A DNA stretch of 64,000 nucleotides from Theodoxus fluviatilis (Eukaryota; Mollusca; Gastropoda; Cycloneritida; Neritidae). Under the pieces are notes generated by a model. It was not told the origin of the DNA, searched no databases, and saw only the letters and a program-made list of their open reading frames with translations. The stretch covers positions 55,078 through 119,077 of the forward strand of contig JAWQFJ010002854.1 of assembly GCA_034096865.1 (NCBI GenBank), given 5' to 3'. Each line of letters begins with the position of its first letter. Within the stretch, counting starts at the first letter, position 1. A program made the position numbers and the translations under genes. Below are positions 21,563 through 34,228 of this stretch, in pieces.

Positions 21563-22039
21563 CTGCAACAACCACCATGAAGATGTCTCGATACCAATGT
21601 CAACTTTCACAAAAACAATAAAGAAATCCATAAACAGAACAAAGCCATTCACATAGAATCTTCCCTTCTGACAAAATGTTTAACATCTGCAGACGTGCCT
21701 ACCCCAGATTTTCACATTCTGTATTATGACGGGCAAAATGTGGTATAATCCGTATTCCAGAACCAAAATTCATATTTTTCACATACTCGTCATATCAAAG
21801 TAAGTAGGGATTTGACCATTGTACATATTCATTGCATTTTGAAATAACTCAAAATGACTGACAACTACCAGAACTAAACATTCACCTCAGAAATGAAAAT
21901 GCAACTCACTGCATAGCTTTCAGCCGCTAACCCGCCACACTGAGGGCAGCTAGTATCAGCCCCGTCACTCAGCACTGCTTCAGCTGCTGGTTATAGCAGC
22001 TCTTGAGTCGGTCTAGTTCTTCACTGGTGTACACTGTAG
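21563..22039. other. UBR4 upstream intron, nothing recognised
   Basis: AT-rich intronic sequence from the exon acceptor up to the start of the first LINE. No further UBR4 exon is visible. Confidence 0.45.
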
Positions 22040-22197
22040 TCCGCCATAGACGGTCCCAAGCCCGTTTGAGAAAGGAGGAGGGTTGGGCGTGGGGCTAGCA
22101 ACCCCACCCTGGAAAAACGCTCTTTGCTACAGAAACCGAAGCAACAGAGAAAGAAAATCAGCGCTCGATTCAAGAAGATGCCTCTACAGAAGGACTT

Positions 22198-22626
22198 ATG
22201 ACGCAGGTTGGTGAAAGCCGCAAGGAAGCCAGCCGGCTGACAAATCTTCTGACGATGAAAGCAACAACGAAGATCGGAACTTGGAATGTACGAACAATGT
22301 ATGAAACAGGAAAAGCAGCTCAAGTAGTGAGTGAGATGAAGCGCTACAACATCCAAGTGCTCGGAATATGTGAAAGCAGATGGAATGGATCCGGCATGAC
22401 CACACTTGCCACTGGAGATAAGATCCTCTACTCGGGACACACAGACAAAAACCACGACCACACAGAAGGAGTTGCCATCATGATGTCCCCTACAGCGGCT
22501 AGTGCCCTCAGCGTAGTGCCCTATGGAGTATGGCGGCCAGTTTTCCCCCCGCAGAATCATGACAGCACGATTCAACTCTACCAGGGAGGCAAGTTAGCTA
22601 TCATTCAGTGCTACGGCCCCAACTAA
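22198..22626 (+). pseudogene. LINE-A endonuclease N-terminus
   Basis: The 142-codon frame contains KIGTWNVRTMYETGKAAQVV and LGICESRWNGSG, the first catalytic blocks of apurinic-like LINE endonucleases (Asn and Glu present). It runs to IIQCYGPN and stops. The rest of the endonuclease (GDFN and SDH blocks) is not in frame and appears degraded to about 23700. Confidence 0.75.
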
Positions 22627-23756
22627 CGATCGCAGAATGAAGAGGCCGAGGAAACATTTTTACAACACACGACAAACAGTTGTTGACGAGCTTCCCAAGA
22701 GAGCATCCAAGTTAACTGATGGGGCGACATTGAACGCCAAGCGTGGAAAGGACAACACAGGGAAGGGAGCATCATTATGGGTTACTGCAGGCCCTCGGAG
22801 TACATAGGAGAATGGTGAGCCAAGCGAGGGTACGCTGTTCACAGACTTCTTGCGCTTTCAATGAGCTGGCTTATTGGCGGGCAGTGTGGTTCCAGCAACA
22901 CAAGACATTCACAAGGAAACCTGGATCTCGCCTGATGGCAAGACAAAGAATTCAGATACGATTACAATCCACTAAGGGGATCTCAAAGAAATGTGGAGGC
23001 GCAGTCCTAACTAGTGACTGGACCCATCAAGATCAAGCTACGAGCCTGTCAAGTCAGAGACACAGCAGATAGACCTCCAGATTCAAGTTTAGTCATCCAA
23101 TCCGACTGAAAGAAACGGGGCTTCAAGGACCATCGTTCTCAGTTTCTCTAAGGAAATAGATTTTTTTTGTTTGAGCTTTGGGAACGTGGGTGACAGAAGG
23201 AACTCCCCTGGAAGAACATTGGAGACACCTGAGAGGACACATGGAAAGACACATGTCAAGAGGTTCTAGGGTAAAGGAAACCCTAGTCGATCAACAAAGG
23301 AATGGCTCTCCTGGTGACACCCTGGAGCCTGATACGACAACAGAGAGCGGACGACATAAAACAGAAAATCAACAACTACCAAGACTGAAGACGAAAAGAA
23401 AACACTTTCAAGAAGAGTACCACCATCATCACCCAAGAAAGTCAAGAAAAGGTGCCAGGACGGACAAGGACCGTTCTCAGCGAACTACACCATGGCAAGC
23501 AGAGCAGAACAAGGACAGCGGAAAAGAGAGAGATCCTCAGCACTCTGTACAAGATCAGGCCGAACACTCTCCATAGTTCTAAAGAAGCCCGAATCAAAAC
23601 GGACCTGGGTTACAGACTAACGAGGGGCACACCATCACACAAGGAGGAGGTATCAGAGCCAACGATGGGCCGAAAACATTTCAAGGAACTTCCTCAACCA
23701 ACCCCAGCCATCAGAGAGACCAGACATCCCTGCTGCGGACACTCCACTGGGAGTTA

Positions 23757-25276
23757 CCACTAACCCTCCAACTAAAGCAGAAATCCAGAAGGCCCTGAAG
23801 GCGCTCAAAAACAACAAAGCAGCCGGACCAGACGGAATTCCACCAGAGGCACTCAAGACAGACATTTCCACCACAGCAACCATGCTGCTGCCTTTACTGC
23901 AGAAAGTCTGGACAGAAGGAAGAGTCCCAGCGGATTGGAAAAAAGGACAGCTGGTGAAACTCCCAAAGAAAGGAGATCTCGGGCTATGCAAGAACTGGCG
24001 CGGTATCATGCTATTGTCAGTGCCAAGTAAAGTACTAACCCGCATCATCCTGGATCGATTGAAAGATGCTGTTGACAAAAGACTTCGTCCAGAACAAGCT
24101 GGCTTTAGGCAGGACAAGTCATGCACGGATCAGATCGCTACGCTCAGGATTATCCTGGAACAATCCCTGGAGTGGCAGTCAACGTTGTACCTGAACTTTA
24201 TTGACTTCCGACAAGCGTTTGACAGCGTTGACAGAGAGACCATTTGGAGACTCCTCTATCACTATGGAATCCCGCCAGCCTATGTCAACCTCATCCAGCA
24301 GCTGTATGACGGCGCCATGTGCCAGGTGATCCACAACGGCAAGCTGACAGAGGAATTTGAGGTGACTACAGGGGTCCGTCAAGGATGTTTGCTGTCGCCG
24401 ATGATCTTCCTGCTCGTGGTGGACTGGGTCATGCGAGAGACAACCAGAACAGGCAGGACCGGAGTCCAGTGGACCCTGACACAGACCTTGGAGGACCTCG
24501 ACTTTGCAGACGACTTATGCCTGATGTCCCAATGCTACCAGCACATGCAACAGAAGACAGACAACCTTGCCAGAGAAGCAGCGAAGACCGGACTACAGGT
24601 CAACCTGAAAAAGACAGAGACCATGGCCGTGAACAAGAAGCAGCAGAAGCTTGTTACCCTGGGAGACGATGAGCTCAAAGAGGTGGACTCCTTTACTTAC
24701 CTGGGCAGCGTCGTATCAGCAACAGGAGGTTCTGACGAGGACATCAAAGCCAGAATCGGGAAAGCCAGATATGCCTTCAACACTCTGAGACCAGTCTGGA
24801 GATCAACATCCCTCTCTACCCACACAAAACTCCGGATATTTAACAGCAACGTCAAGTCTGTCCTCCTCTATGGCTCTGAGACCTGGAGAGTCACCAACAC
24901 TCTGACCAACAAGATCCAAGTCTTCATAAACAGATGCCTCCGTAACATCCTCAAGATCAGGTGGACAGACAAAGTCAAGAACAACGACTTGTGGAAACAG
25001 GCAAACCAGGATCCCATCGGACAGCAGATCGCAAGGCGGAAGTGGAGGTGGATCGGACACACCTTGCGGAAACCTCCACACGACATCACACGGCAGGCCT
25101 TGCAGTGGAATCCCCAGGGCAAGAGACGAGTTGGTCGCCCCAAGACCACCTGGAGGCGATCCTGCGAGGAAGAGATGAGGAACTGCAACCTGTCATGGGG
25201 AGAGCTGAAGAAAGTTGCCCAGAACAGAGTACGCTGGAGGACTGTTGCCGAGGCCCTATGCTCCACAAGGAACTAA
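23757..25276 (+). CDS. LINE-A reverse transcriptase with C-terminal domain
   Basis: From TKAEIQKALKALKNNKAAGP the frame is open to the stop at 25276; from ATG 23882 it is 464 codons. RT blocks visible: LRPEQAGFRQDKS, FIDFRQAFDSVDRE, TTGVRQGCLLSP, DLDFADDLCLM (near 24500, catalytic Asp pair) and EVDSFTYLGSVVS. The C-terminal part, residues about 290-460, has the zinc-free SETWR...WIGHTLRKP...RPKTTWRR domain seen in RTE-like elements. The RT itself is intact. The missing in-frame endonuclease makes mobilisation unlikely. Confidence 0.85.
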
Positions 25277-25295
25277 AGGGAATAAGCAAAGTAAG

Positions 25296-26421
25296 CAAAT
25301 AGCTATAAGTACCTGGGATATACTTTCACCACCAAAATATCTAAAAGTGCCTCTATAGAAGAGAATGCCACTAGAGGTAAGCAGAAAGTCGTACAGATTA
25401 TGAAAACCATGTGGTCATTTCACAATATAAATCCGATTATATTTTTCAAACTTTTTGATGCGCAAGTACAATCGTCCTTGCTATATGGTGCAGAGTTATG
25501 GGGCCTAGAAAGCCCAGACATAGTGGAAAAGGTGCATACTTTCGCGTGCAAAAGATTTTTGGGTTTAGATGTTAGAACACCCAGTCATCTTGTGTATGGT
25601 GAACTGGGTAGATATCCCCTGCATATTAACAGCACAATCAGAGCAATAAAATATTGGCTGAGGCTGTCAAAACTGCCTGTCCAAAGATTACCAAGACAAG
25701 CATATGAAATGCTACTTCATTCTAATATCCCTGAGAGGAAGAATTGGACTAGCCTAGTTAAAAACACATTGTGTAGATTTGGATTTATGTATGTTTGGTT
25801 GAATGGTGGAGTAAGGAACCGGACAGCCTTCTTGAAACAAATAAAGCAAAGATTACAGGACTGCTATCGTCAGTCATGGGATGAACGACATCACAACAGT
25901 CAAAGATTCATATGGTACTCTAACGTAAAGGACTTATTTGGGACGGAAAGTTATCTGAGTTTCCTAACCATTAAAAAGTTTAGAGATTCCTTCATTCGCT
26001 TCCGATTTGGAATAAATACATTGAGAGTTAACCAGCATTACAGGTACAATGAAACAAACGATCTGATTTGTCCTTTTTGTAGCACACTTGAAAACGAAAC
26101 CCACTTCTTGTTAGAATGTAGCACATATGATAAGCTAAGGGAAAGATATATTGCGAAATATGTATATCCGAACAAAAGATGCTGTGCTTACCTCTTAAAA
26201 GGTAACAATATCAGGAAAATTATGGATGTATCAATGTTTATATTTTATGCACTAAAGCTAAGGCAAGAGAAATGCATAGAAACACTCTTGAAAATGTTTG
26301 AAAATGTATGTTTGTCTAGCCAGCCCTAGAGTTGTAAGGATTGTAAATGTTGTTATGTAACTATGATGATCATTCAATGGGCTGTCGGCCTACGAATAAA
26401 GCAAGTTCAAATTCAAATTCA

Positions 26422-26425
<4 letters not shown>
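25296..26425 (+). mobile_element. LINE-B 3' part, copy 1
   Basis: Frame from about 25302 (YKYLGYTFTTKIS), open to 26329, holds the RT thumb/C-terminal region. SLLYGAELWGLES is followed by a C-terminal CPFCSTLENETHFLLECSTY motif (C-C-H-C, probable zinc knuckle). After the stop comes a short 3' UTR and a tail of (TTCAAA)n that runs into a CT array. It abuts the end of LINE-A directly. Confidence 0.8.
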
Positions 26426-26508
<83 letters not shown>

Positions 26509-27088
26509 CCCCCCCCCACTCTCCCTCCCTCTCCCTCCCACTCTCTCTCTCACTCTCCCTCACTCTCCCCCACTCTCACTCTCCCCCACTCTCACTCTCC
26601 CTCTCCCTCACTCTCCCCCACTCTCCCTCCCTCTCCCTCCCACTCTCTCTCACTCTCCCCCACTCTCACTCTCCCTCTCCCTCACTCTCCCCCACTCTCA
26701 CTCTCCCTCTCTCTCCCTCACTCTCACTCTCACTCTCCCTCACTCTCCCCCACTCTCCCTCTCCCTCTCCCTCACTCTCCCCCACTCTCACTCTCCCTCA
26801 CTCTCCCCCACTCTCACTCTCCCTCACTCTCACTCTCGCTCCCGCTCCCTCTCTCTCCCTCTCGCTCCCTCACCCTCACTCTCACTTTCCCTGTCGCTCC
26901 CTCACTCTCACGCTCCCTCCCTCTCCCTCTCCCTCACTCTCCCTCTCACTCTCCCTTAGTCCCTCTCCCTCCCTCTCTCTCTCCCTCTCCCTCCCTCACT
27001 GTCTCTCCCTCTTTCCCTCTCCCTCCCTCACTGTCCGTCCCTCTCTCTCTCTCCCTCCCTCACTCTCACTCCCTCTCTCTCTCTCTCC
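26426..27088. repeat. 660-bp CT-rich pyrimidine tract
   Basis: Continuous CTCT/CTCC/CACTCTC low complexity with no purine run. It separates two LINE-B pieces. The serine/leucine/proline frames are artefacts. Confidence 0.95.
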
Positions 27089-29172
27089 TCAAGTAAGCTC
27101 ATATGGAGTGAACAGCTGTCTATGCAATTTACTGACCAACTAAAACAGAACTTTAGACAGCTGGTACTTGGTGGTCCCAAGCCTCCTGAGAATTGGGATA
27201 TCGATGATATGTGTGACAGAATCACGGGGTGCTTTGTACAAGCTGCTGAATGTATGAGAAAAAATACTACGTATGGGAAAAAAAGATATGGTCACCCATG
27301 GTTTGATCATGAGTGCAGATCTGCAAAGTCTAAGTTAAGGTCCCTTTTGAGATTTTACACGCGCAACATGTCACCATTGGTTAAACTCGAGTATATCATG
27401 TACAGGAAGTACTATAAACAAATGATTAAAGAAAAAAAGTCACGTCATAGGGAGATGGTCACATTGCGCATCTTGAAGAACATAAATGATTCTGCTAAGT
27501 TCTGGCAGGAGATTAGACTTTTGGCTGCTAAGAGATCCTCTGTCGGCCATATATATCTTGTAACATATGGTTAAATCACTTTCGGAAAGTTTTCCAGTCT
27601 GCTGGTCCTGTCCATCATCCGGAGATTGTTGAGTTTGCTACTGTGTCGTCCGAGGAAGAATTGTTGTTTCTGAATGCCGATATCACTGATGAAGAAACTG
27701 TTACAGCTATAAAAAAAAGTTTAAAGGGGTTAAGGTGGGTGATCAGGACGAAATACTAGCTGAAATGTTGAAATGTACATCGCAATCCTTTATACCAACG
27801 ATATGTACATTTTTCAATCTGATATTCTCCAAAGGCCAGTATCCCAAAGCATGGACAAACTCTATCGTTGTACCTATATACAAAAAGGCGACCCTTACTT
27901 ACTTACTTACTTACTTATTTACGCCTTTGACCCCTCCTGGGGCATAAGCCGCAAACAAGGGTTCTCCAGCCATCCCGGTCCTGAGCAATCTTTTCCAACT
28001 GTCCCCAGGAGTGGCCTGTTCTCTTGACATCGGCGTCCAGGTCTCGGCGCCAACTGTTGCGAGGTCTACCTCTCTTTCTCTTCCCTTGTGGGTTCCATGA
28101 AAGGGACTGTCTGGTGGTGTTTGAGACCGGTTTGCGTAATGTGTGCCCTAACCATCTCCAGCACCTTTGAATGATCTCTTGGTCTGCTGATTGTTGGTTT
28201 GTGCGTTGCCAGAGCTCCTCGTTGCTGATCTTTTCAGGCCATCGTATGTGTAGAATGCGGCGCAGACATGAGTTGATGAATGTCTGGATCTTCTTGTTGG
28301 TGGTTACAGTGGTCCTCCATGTTTCGGCGCCGTAGAGCAGAACAGACTTAACATTGGTGTTGAAAATCCTGATCTTTGTTTTGATGGACAGATCTCTTGA
28401 ACTCCAAATGTTTTTCAGTTGGAGGAAGGCTGTCCTGGCTTTTCCAATTCTTGCCTTCACATCTGCGTCGGTTCCACCCAACTAACCATAACTACAGAGG
28501 CATATTTTTAACTAGTATTTTTTGTGTGTGCAAGGTCTTTACTTCCATACTTACCGAAAGTCTGATGTCCTGGGCGGAGGCGAACGATCTGATAGTGGAG
28601 GAACAGGCCGGTTTCCGAAGAGGGTATTCCACCGTTGATAATATGTTCATTCTTTACAGTATTGTACAAAAATATCTTGCCAGGAGACGTAAGCTGTACA
28701 CGGCTTTTGTCGATTTTAAGAAGGCCTTTGATTCGGTGGAAAGAGAAGCGTTGTGGGAGGTACTGAGTATGCATGGGATGAGAGGTAGGATGTTGAAAAT
28801 GATTCAGGGCATGTATTCCTCAGTTTGGTATTGTGTAAGATGCAATGGACGATGTACTGATCGGTTTGAGTGCAAACGGGGCCTGAAACAAGGTTGCAAA
28901 ACCATTCCAATTATATTTTCTCTACTTATCACGTATGTAGCTAAGATGGTGATTCAAATTGGCAAACATGGTGTTCAGCTGATGCCCGATTTTGTAGCTG
29001 TGTACTTACTCCTGTTCGCTGATGATATTGTACTTATCACGGACACCCCTATTGGTCTGCAGAATCAGCTCAGTGTACTAGTGGAAGAAGCAAGCAAGCT
29101 CGGTTTGGTTGTGAATTCCGATAAAACCAAGGTTTTAGTGTTCCGAAATTGTGTGTTTCTTGAAGAGCATGA
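27089..29172 (+). mobile_element. LINE-B copy 2, linker plus reverse transcriptase, interrupted
   Basis: 27100-27574 encodes the region after the endonuclease (ENWDIDDMCDRITGCFVQAA, GHPWFDHECRSAK). 27580-27895 continues to RT block 1 (PKAWTNSIVVPIYKK) with at least one stop. An inverted LINE-A fragment is inserted at 27895-28484. RT then resumes with HNYRGI, EEQAGFRRGYSTVDN, FVDFKKAFDSVERE, LKQGCKTIP and LLFADDIVLI (near 29015). It ends abruptly at the CTCA array. Confidence 0.82.
27895..28484 (-). mobile_element. LINE-A-like 3' fragment nested in LINE-B
   Basis: The minus-strand frame 27915-28481 reads DADVKARIGKARTAFLQLKN, SVLLYGAETWR, WRWLGHTLRKP, NPQGKRKRGRP, SWRRDLDADVK, homologous to the C-terminus of the ORF ending at 25276. 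The 3' tail is (GTAA)n, seen as ttacttacttacttacttat on the plus strand at about 27895-27920. It interrupts the LINE-B RT between YKK and NYRG. Confidence 0.85.
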
Positions 29173-29184
29173 AAAATGGGTACT

Positions 29185-30316
29185 CTCACTCCCTCCCTCC
29201 CTCCCTCCCTCCCTCTCCCTCCCTCCCTCCCTCCCTCTCACTCCCTCACTCACTCACTCACTCACTCACTCACTCACTCACTCACTCACTCACTCACTCA
29301 CTCACTCACTCACTCACTCACTCACTCACTCACTCACTCACTCACTCACTCACTCACTCACTCACTCACTCACTCACTCACTCACTCACTCACTCACTCA
29401 CTCACTCACTCACTCACTCACTCACTCACTCACTCACTCACTCACTCACTCACTCACTCACTCACTCACTCACTCACTCACTCACTCACTCACTCACTCA
29501 CTCACTCACTCACTCACTCACTCACTCACTCACTCACTCACTCACTCACTCACTCACTCACTCACTCACTCACTCACTCACTCACTCACTCACTCACTCA
29601 CTCACTCACTCACTCACTCACTCACTCACTCACTCACTCACTCACTCACTCACTCACTCACTCACTCACTCACTCACTCACTCACTCACTCACTCACTCA
29701 CTCACTCACTCACTCACTCACTCACTCACTCACTCACTCACTCACTCACTCACTCACTCACTCACTCACTCACTCACTCACTCACTCACTCACTCACTCA
29801 CTCACTCACTCACTCACTCACTCACTCACTCACTCACTCACTCACTCACTCACTCACTCACTCACTCACTCACTCACTCACTCACTCACTCACTCACTCA
29901 CTCACTCACTCACTCACTCACTCACTCACTCACTCACTCACTCACTCACTCACTCACTCACTCACTCACTCACTCACTCACTCACTCACTCACTCACTCA
30001 CTCACTCACTCACTCACTCACTCACTCACTCACTCACTCACTCACTCCCTCACTCACTCACTCACTCACTCACTCACTCTCACTCACTAACTCACTCACT
30101 CTCTCACTCTCACTCACTCACTCACTCACTCACTCACTCACTCACTCACTCACTCACTCACTCACTCACTCACTCACTCACTCACTCACTCACTCACTCA
30201 CTCACTCACTCACTCACTCCCTCCCTCCCTCCCTCACTCACTCACTCACTCACTCACTCACTCACTCACTCACTCACTCACTCACTCACTCACTCACTCA
30301 CTCACTCACTCACTCT
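29185..30316. repeat. 1.1-kb (CTCA)n array
   Basis: About 280 CTCA tetranucleotides with few interruptions (CTCC blocks at the ends and near 30045 and 30220, CTCTCA near 30080). It joins two LINE-B pieces. Frames reading SLTH repeats are artefacts. Confidence 0.98.
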
Positions 30317-31000
30317 GTAATTGATTACATAATAGTATCGACTAAACTGGTCCCAGTGTTTTCTTGCCTGAAAATTCAAGAAAACATTTTATCATCACAT
30401 ATGAGCCTGGAATTATCAGTCGGTTCCGCAGCATATAGGTCAAGTTCTTGTGTTAAAAGCAGAAAAATGTCGAAATTGGTGTGGGCAGAAGAGATGCAGG
30501 AAACTTTCGTGAATCAGATAAAGACTAATCTAGCACTCTAAGAAACAAAAAGGATATTAACTGATAGTGTGATCGATGTGGACTGGGCGACAGAAAACCT
30601 CACAAGTATGTTTATTAAATCTGCTGATTGTTTGAGACGTACTCTCTTCATATCTAGCAGGACTCGTCACAAGAATCCATGGTATGATGGAGAATGTTTC
30701 ATTGTCAAAAGACAACTGATAGCACAACTACGTCGTTACATTCGATCTCTCTCAAACGATCGAGGACCGTTTAGAGTATTTAGATAAACGAAGATGTTAC
30801 AATAAAATGCTTAGGGAAAAGAAACAAGACTATCAGTACACTACAGTGTTGCTCAGAAACTTAATAATAGCCTGCGTGACTCAAGACTTTTTTTGGAAAT
30901 GTGTGAGGAGTAGCAAGCGAAGGTCAGTGGAAAATATCATTCCAAAAGATTAATGGTTTACTTATATTAAGGGTGTATAGGACATTCTCACTTCTGAAAC
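30317..31000 (+). mobile_element. LINE-B copy 3, endonuclease end and linker
   Basis: Reads IDYIIVSTKLVPVFSCLKIQ and SSHMSLEL (endonuclease SDH-like block with Ser replacing Asp), then SKLVWAEEMQETFVNQIK. After a stop it continues VIDVDWATENLTSMFIKSAD and NPWYDGECF, with frameshifts to about 30950. It is homologous to 27100-27574. Confidence 0.7.
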
Positions 31001-32580
31001 GGAAATTCAGCCCGAGTTTCGTCCCTTTACTTCCACTAGTTCCGGTAGAGTGGTACAAATAGAAGCTGATGGGATGATCGCTAGATCGTGGCAAAAGGAT
31101 GACACTAAAGCATGCAAAAAGATTAATTAGAATAAAAACTAATCGAAAATAGTCATATTAGACTGTTTTAACGTATACTTTCTGCACAAAACCCACAGAA
31201 GGTAAGTAAACAAACCTCACCGTACGTACCTAGCTGGCTATAGCTGCAGACGAACGCGATCGAACCGTAGTCACTACGCCAGCAGACTATCGAGCTAGTG
31301 TGATATATAATGTTTCATGTAAAGCTCGAATGAGTAGCAGCAGATAACTGTTTAGTTCTGACTTGAATTGACAATTTCGTTTCCCTGGTCTGGCGAGGAC
31401 CGAAAATTCACTATCATCCAGTCGATAAGTGATCAACTTGTAACGCACTCGGCGTAATGTATAACTTCACGTAGTTCGGCTTGTGGAGATGATATTAACC
31501 GTAGATTTTAGTTGTGCGAGGTAGACCACCCGCCAAAAATTTTGAATAGTGCTTTTGATATCAATGTTTAGTAATTATTGTCGGATCAGATAGCGAAACG
31601 ATCACACGCAACTTAAACGAGCTTGGCCTTGGGAGCAGCGCTTACGTTTGATTCGGCAACTGCAGTCGAACTCAGTCAATCGATGTCTGACATTACACTT
31701 TGAGATTTCAATAACTTCATGAAGTTGCAGTAGTTGCTTATTTAATTGCTGGAATGCCATGTAGCTTGACAACTTTTCCATCAATAATTTTGCCACGATG
31801 GTTATGGGAAATGACACGGTACTGTTTTCCACCCCACATACTTTAAGCGATCTAGTAGATTCAGTGCAGACGAAATGTTCGAGAATGCAACCGGCAGCTG
31901 CAGTCGAACTCGGTCAATCGATGTCTGACATCACACTTTGAGATTTCAATAACTTCATGAAGTTGCAGTAGTTGCTTGTTTGCTGGAGGAATGCCATGTC
32001 GGATCAGATAGCGAAACGATCACTCGTGCTAGACCGGGACACTCCCGTCCCGGCAGGTGTGTTTTGTTTGCGTTGTAAGGTTTCAGTACTAGCTGTAAGT
32101 GTAAAAATGGTCAGTTATTAATATAATCGGTGATTTTAGTTGTAATGAAACTTGTTGTGTGTTTTAATGCCATTTTCTTGTCATTATCGACCCGATCTTA
32201 CAAGTTATAGGCCTACATTACGCCATGGACATTACATCATATTGGATCCATGATTACGCCGAGTGCGGTACAAGTTGATCACTCATCCACTCGATGACAG
32301 TGAATGGAAACGAAATTGTCAATTCAAGCCAGAACTAAACAGTTATCTGCTGCTACTCATTCGAGCTTTACATGACACCGTACTGTTTTCCACCCTCACA
32401 TACATGTACTTTGAGCGATCTAGTATTCAGTGCAGACGCTACGAGAATGCAACCGGAACTAGGTGGTTCTACCTAACGCGTTGTTTTTCGACAGAGAGCG
32501 CCGAGGATAACTCCTGCAGGGTACGTTAATGAGAGTACATGTCCTATACCAGAACGACGAAGGTAAAGCTGTTTCTGAGT
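31001..32580. mobile_element. foldback element inserted in LINE-B copy 3
   Basis: An inverted repeat of about 130 bp, 31321-31460 against 32240-32372, shares aaagctcgaatgagtagcag and its complement. Two internal direct repeats lie at 31660-31760/31896-32000 (ctgcagtcgaactc) and 31817-31873/32379-32438. No coding sequence. It separates LINE-B linker and RT pieces. Outer boundaries are approximate. Confidence 0.6.
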
Positions 32581-32584
32581 ATAC

Positions 32585-33099
32585 AGGGGAACCACTAATG
32601 GTGGGGGGAATAGATTCAGAATTAAATGTTCCTGTACAAGAAAGTGAACTTTTGTGTGCAATAACACGGATCAGTTGGGGGCAAATCTGCCGGTCCTGAC
32701 GAAATTACAGGGGAGATAATTAAAAATTCAGGACAATAAAATTATGTCATACCGTTTCTGTGTAGGCTGCTGAATTACATGTTTTGTGAGGGGAATTACC
32801 CAAAAAGCTGGTCTAAAGCCTTCCTTATACCAATACACAAAAAGGGAGCGATTGGAAACCCTGAAAACTACCGAGGGATATCACTTCTGAATGTTTTCAG
32901 CGAACTGTTTTCTAGTATACTGAGCCAACGACTACAGCTATGGGGGGAGGTGAACGAAATGATTGCAGAGGAACAAGCCGGCTTTCGCCGTGGTTATTCT
33001 ACCGTTGATAATATCTTTACTTTGCATTCTGCGGTAGAAAGGTGCCTACAAAGAAAGAAAAAACTGTATGTAGCTTTTGTTGATTTTAAGCGTGCTTAA
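32585..33099 (+). mobile_element. LINE-B copy 3, reverse transcriptase N-terminus
   Basis: After a degraded start (SELNVPVQESELLCAI), the frame 32779-33099 encodes NYPKSWSKAFLIPIHKKGAI, NPENYRGISLLNVFSE, EEQAGFRRGYSTVDNIF and YVAFVDFKRA, then stops just before the catalytic Asp block. 3'-truncated. Confidence 0.78.
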
Positions 33100-33370
33100 A
33101 GCCATAACCAGCGTTTTGCCATAACTACGTGGTGATGCTTTCTTGATTCTCTGTGGTATGTTTTTTTTTTGGTATTCAGTCTGGTACAGATAATTTGTGT
33201 GAATGGTATTGTATGAAAGGGTTAGACGTGTAGTGTCTTGTAAAATAACATTGTTTGTGTACAATAAAGCCTCCTTTTTGTTGCTTTATATTTCATCTTA
33301 TGTGTTTTTCTGTTGTTTTTCATCAGTTAAGCGTGTTCCTTTAGCACTCAGTTCACTAAGCACAAAGCAT

Positions 33371-33371
<1 letters not shown>

Positions 33372-33413
<42 letters not shown>
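33372..33413. repeat. (CA)n microsatellite
   Basis: About 42 bp of CA near the 3' side of the Harbinger gene. Confidence 0.9.
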
Positions 33414-33415
<2 letters not shown>

Positions 33416-33718
33416 GCAATCATCACGTAAGCGCACATGTCCAAGGATATTTGTGGAGTGAAAATAGAAAAGCTCTCAGAATCTTAAAACGAAAATTCCT
33501 TCTTTTTATTAGCATCAAGTGCAATAAACTACTGCTAAAATGAGCAGCAGTGAAATTTGTACAAATGTTTTGCTCAGACTCCAGAGAGGTTACAGTACTG
33601 GCACAATAATGTCCTGAACACATGAAACACTTAATCATCAACCAGACCCACTAACAATTCACATTTAACGTCATCTTGATTTTACCTTTAAAAGCACCTC
33701 TGTGACGGTTAATACAGT

Positions 33719-34160
33719 GTGCAAGAACTATTACCATCAATGGATTCATAGCAGCAGGAGTTCTCAACAATCATGAACATGGTAATTTATCACTACTCTT
33801 AGCGCTTTACATATTTAAAATAACATCTAATAAGTATATTCATGAAAATGTACACGTACAGACAGGCAAAAGCAATCGATACACATTCAAGTCATGCAAC
33901 CGCACAAAGACAATACCATATTTACACAAAACAAGCAAGCAGACAAACCAGCAATCAACGCACAATCAAGTCGTTCAGCCGTACACGGACAATAATATAT
34001 AAATCTATTAAATGTACATATTTACACCAGAACAAACAAGCACAGAACATACAAGGGAGCAGACCCCCCCCAAAAAAACATACACTATGTGCAAGAACAA
34101 TTACCATCAATGGATTTATCGTAGCAGGAGTTTTCAGCAATCATCACTATGGTAATGTAT
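33719..34160. repeat. direct repeats in the Harbinger 3' region
   Basis: A segment of about 70 bp, gtgcaagaac(t/a)attaccatc...(t/a)tggtaat, occurs at 33719-33786 and 34089-34157. Between them lies a second, looser tandem (cattcaagtcatgcaaccgc / caatcaagtcgttcagccgt). It may be part of the transposon's subterminal region (inference). Confidence 0.6.
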
Positions 34161-34228
34161 AACATACACTACAAAGCAGATAACTGCATAGATGTACTGA
34201 AGGAAAACGCAACAGATGAACACACACT

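Larger units (their letters stand above)
22040..25295 (+). mobile_element. RTE-like non-LTR retrotransposon (LINE-A), mostly full length but decayed
   Basis: The order is a 5' region, endonuclease, reverse transcriptase, a C-terminal domain of the WRWIGHTLRKP...NPQGKRRVGRP type, and a short AAGTAAGC-like tail near 25285. The reading frame is broken between about 22627 and 23750. Related 3' fragments lie at 27895-28484 and 43425-43690, both inverted. The left boundary is approximate. Confidence 0.8.

Noticed and set aside
26347..27096. 249-codon Ser/Leu/Pro ORF
   Set aside because: Entirely within the CT-rich tract.
29151..30541. 714-codon ORF ending in hundreds of SLTH repeats
   Set aside because: The first part is the LINE-B reverse transcriptase, the rest is the (CTCA)n array, whose unit stays open in this frame.
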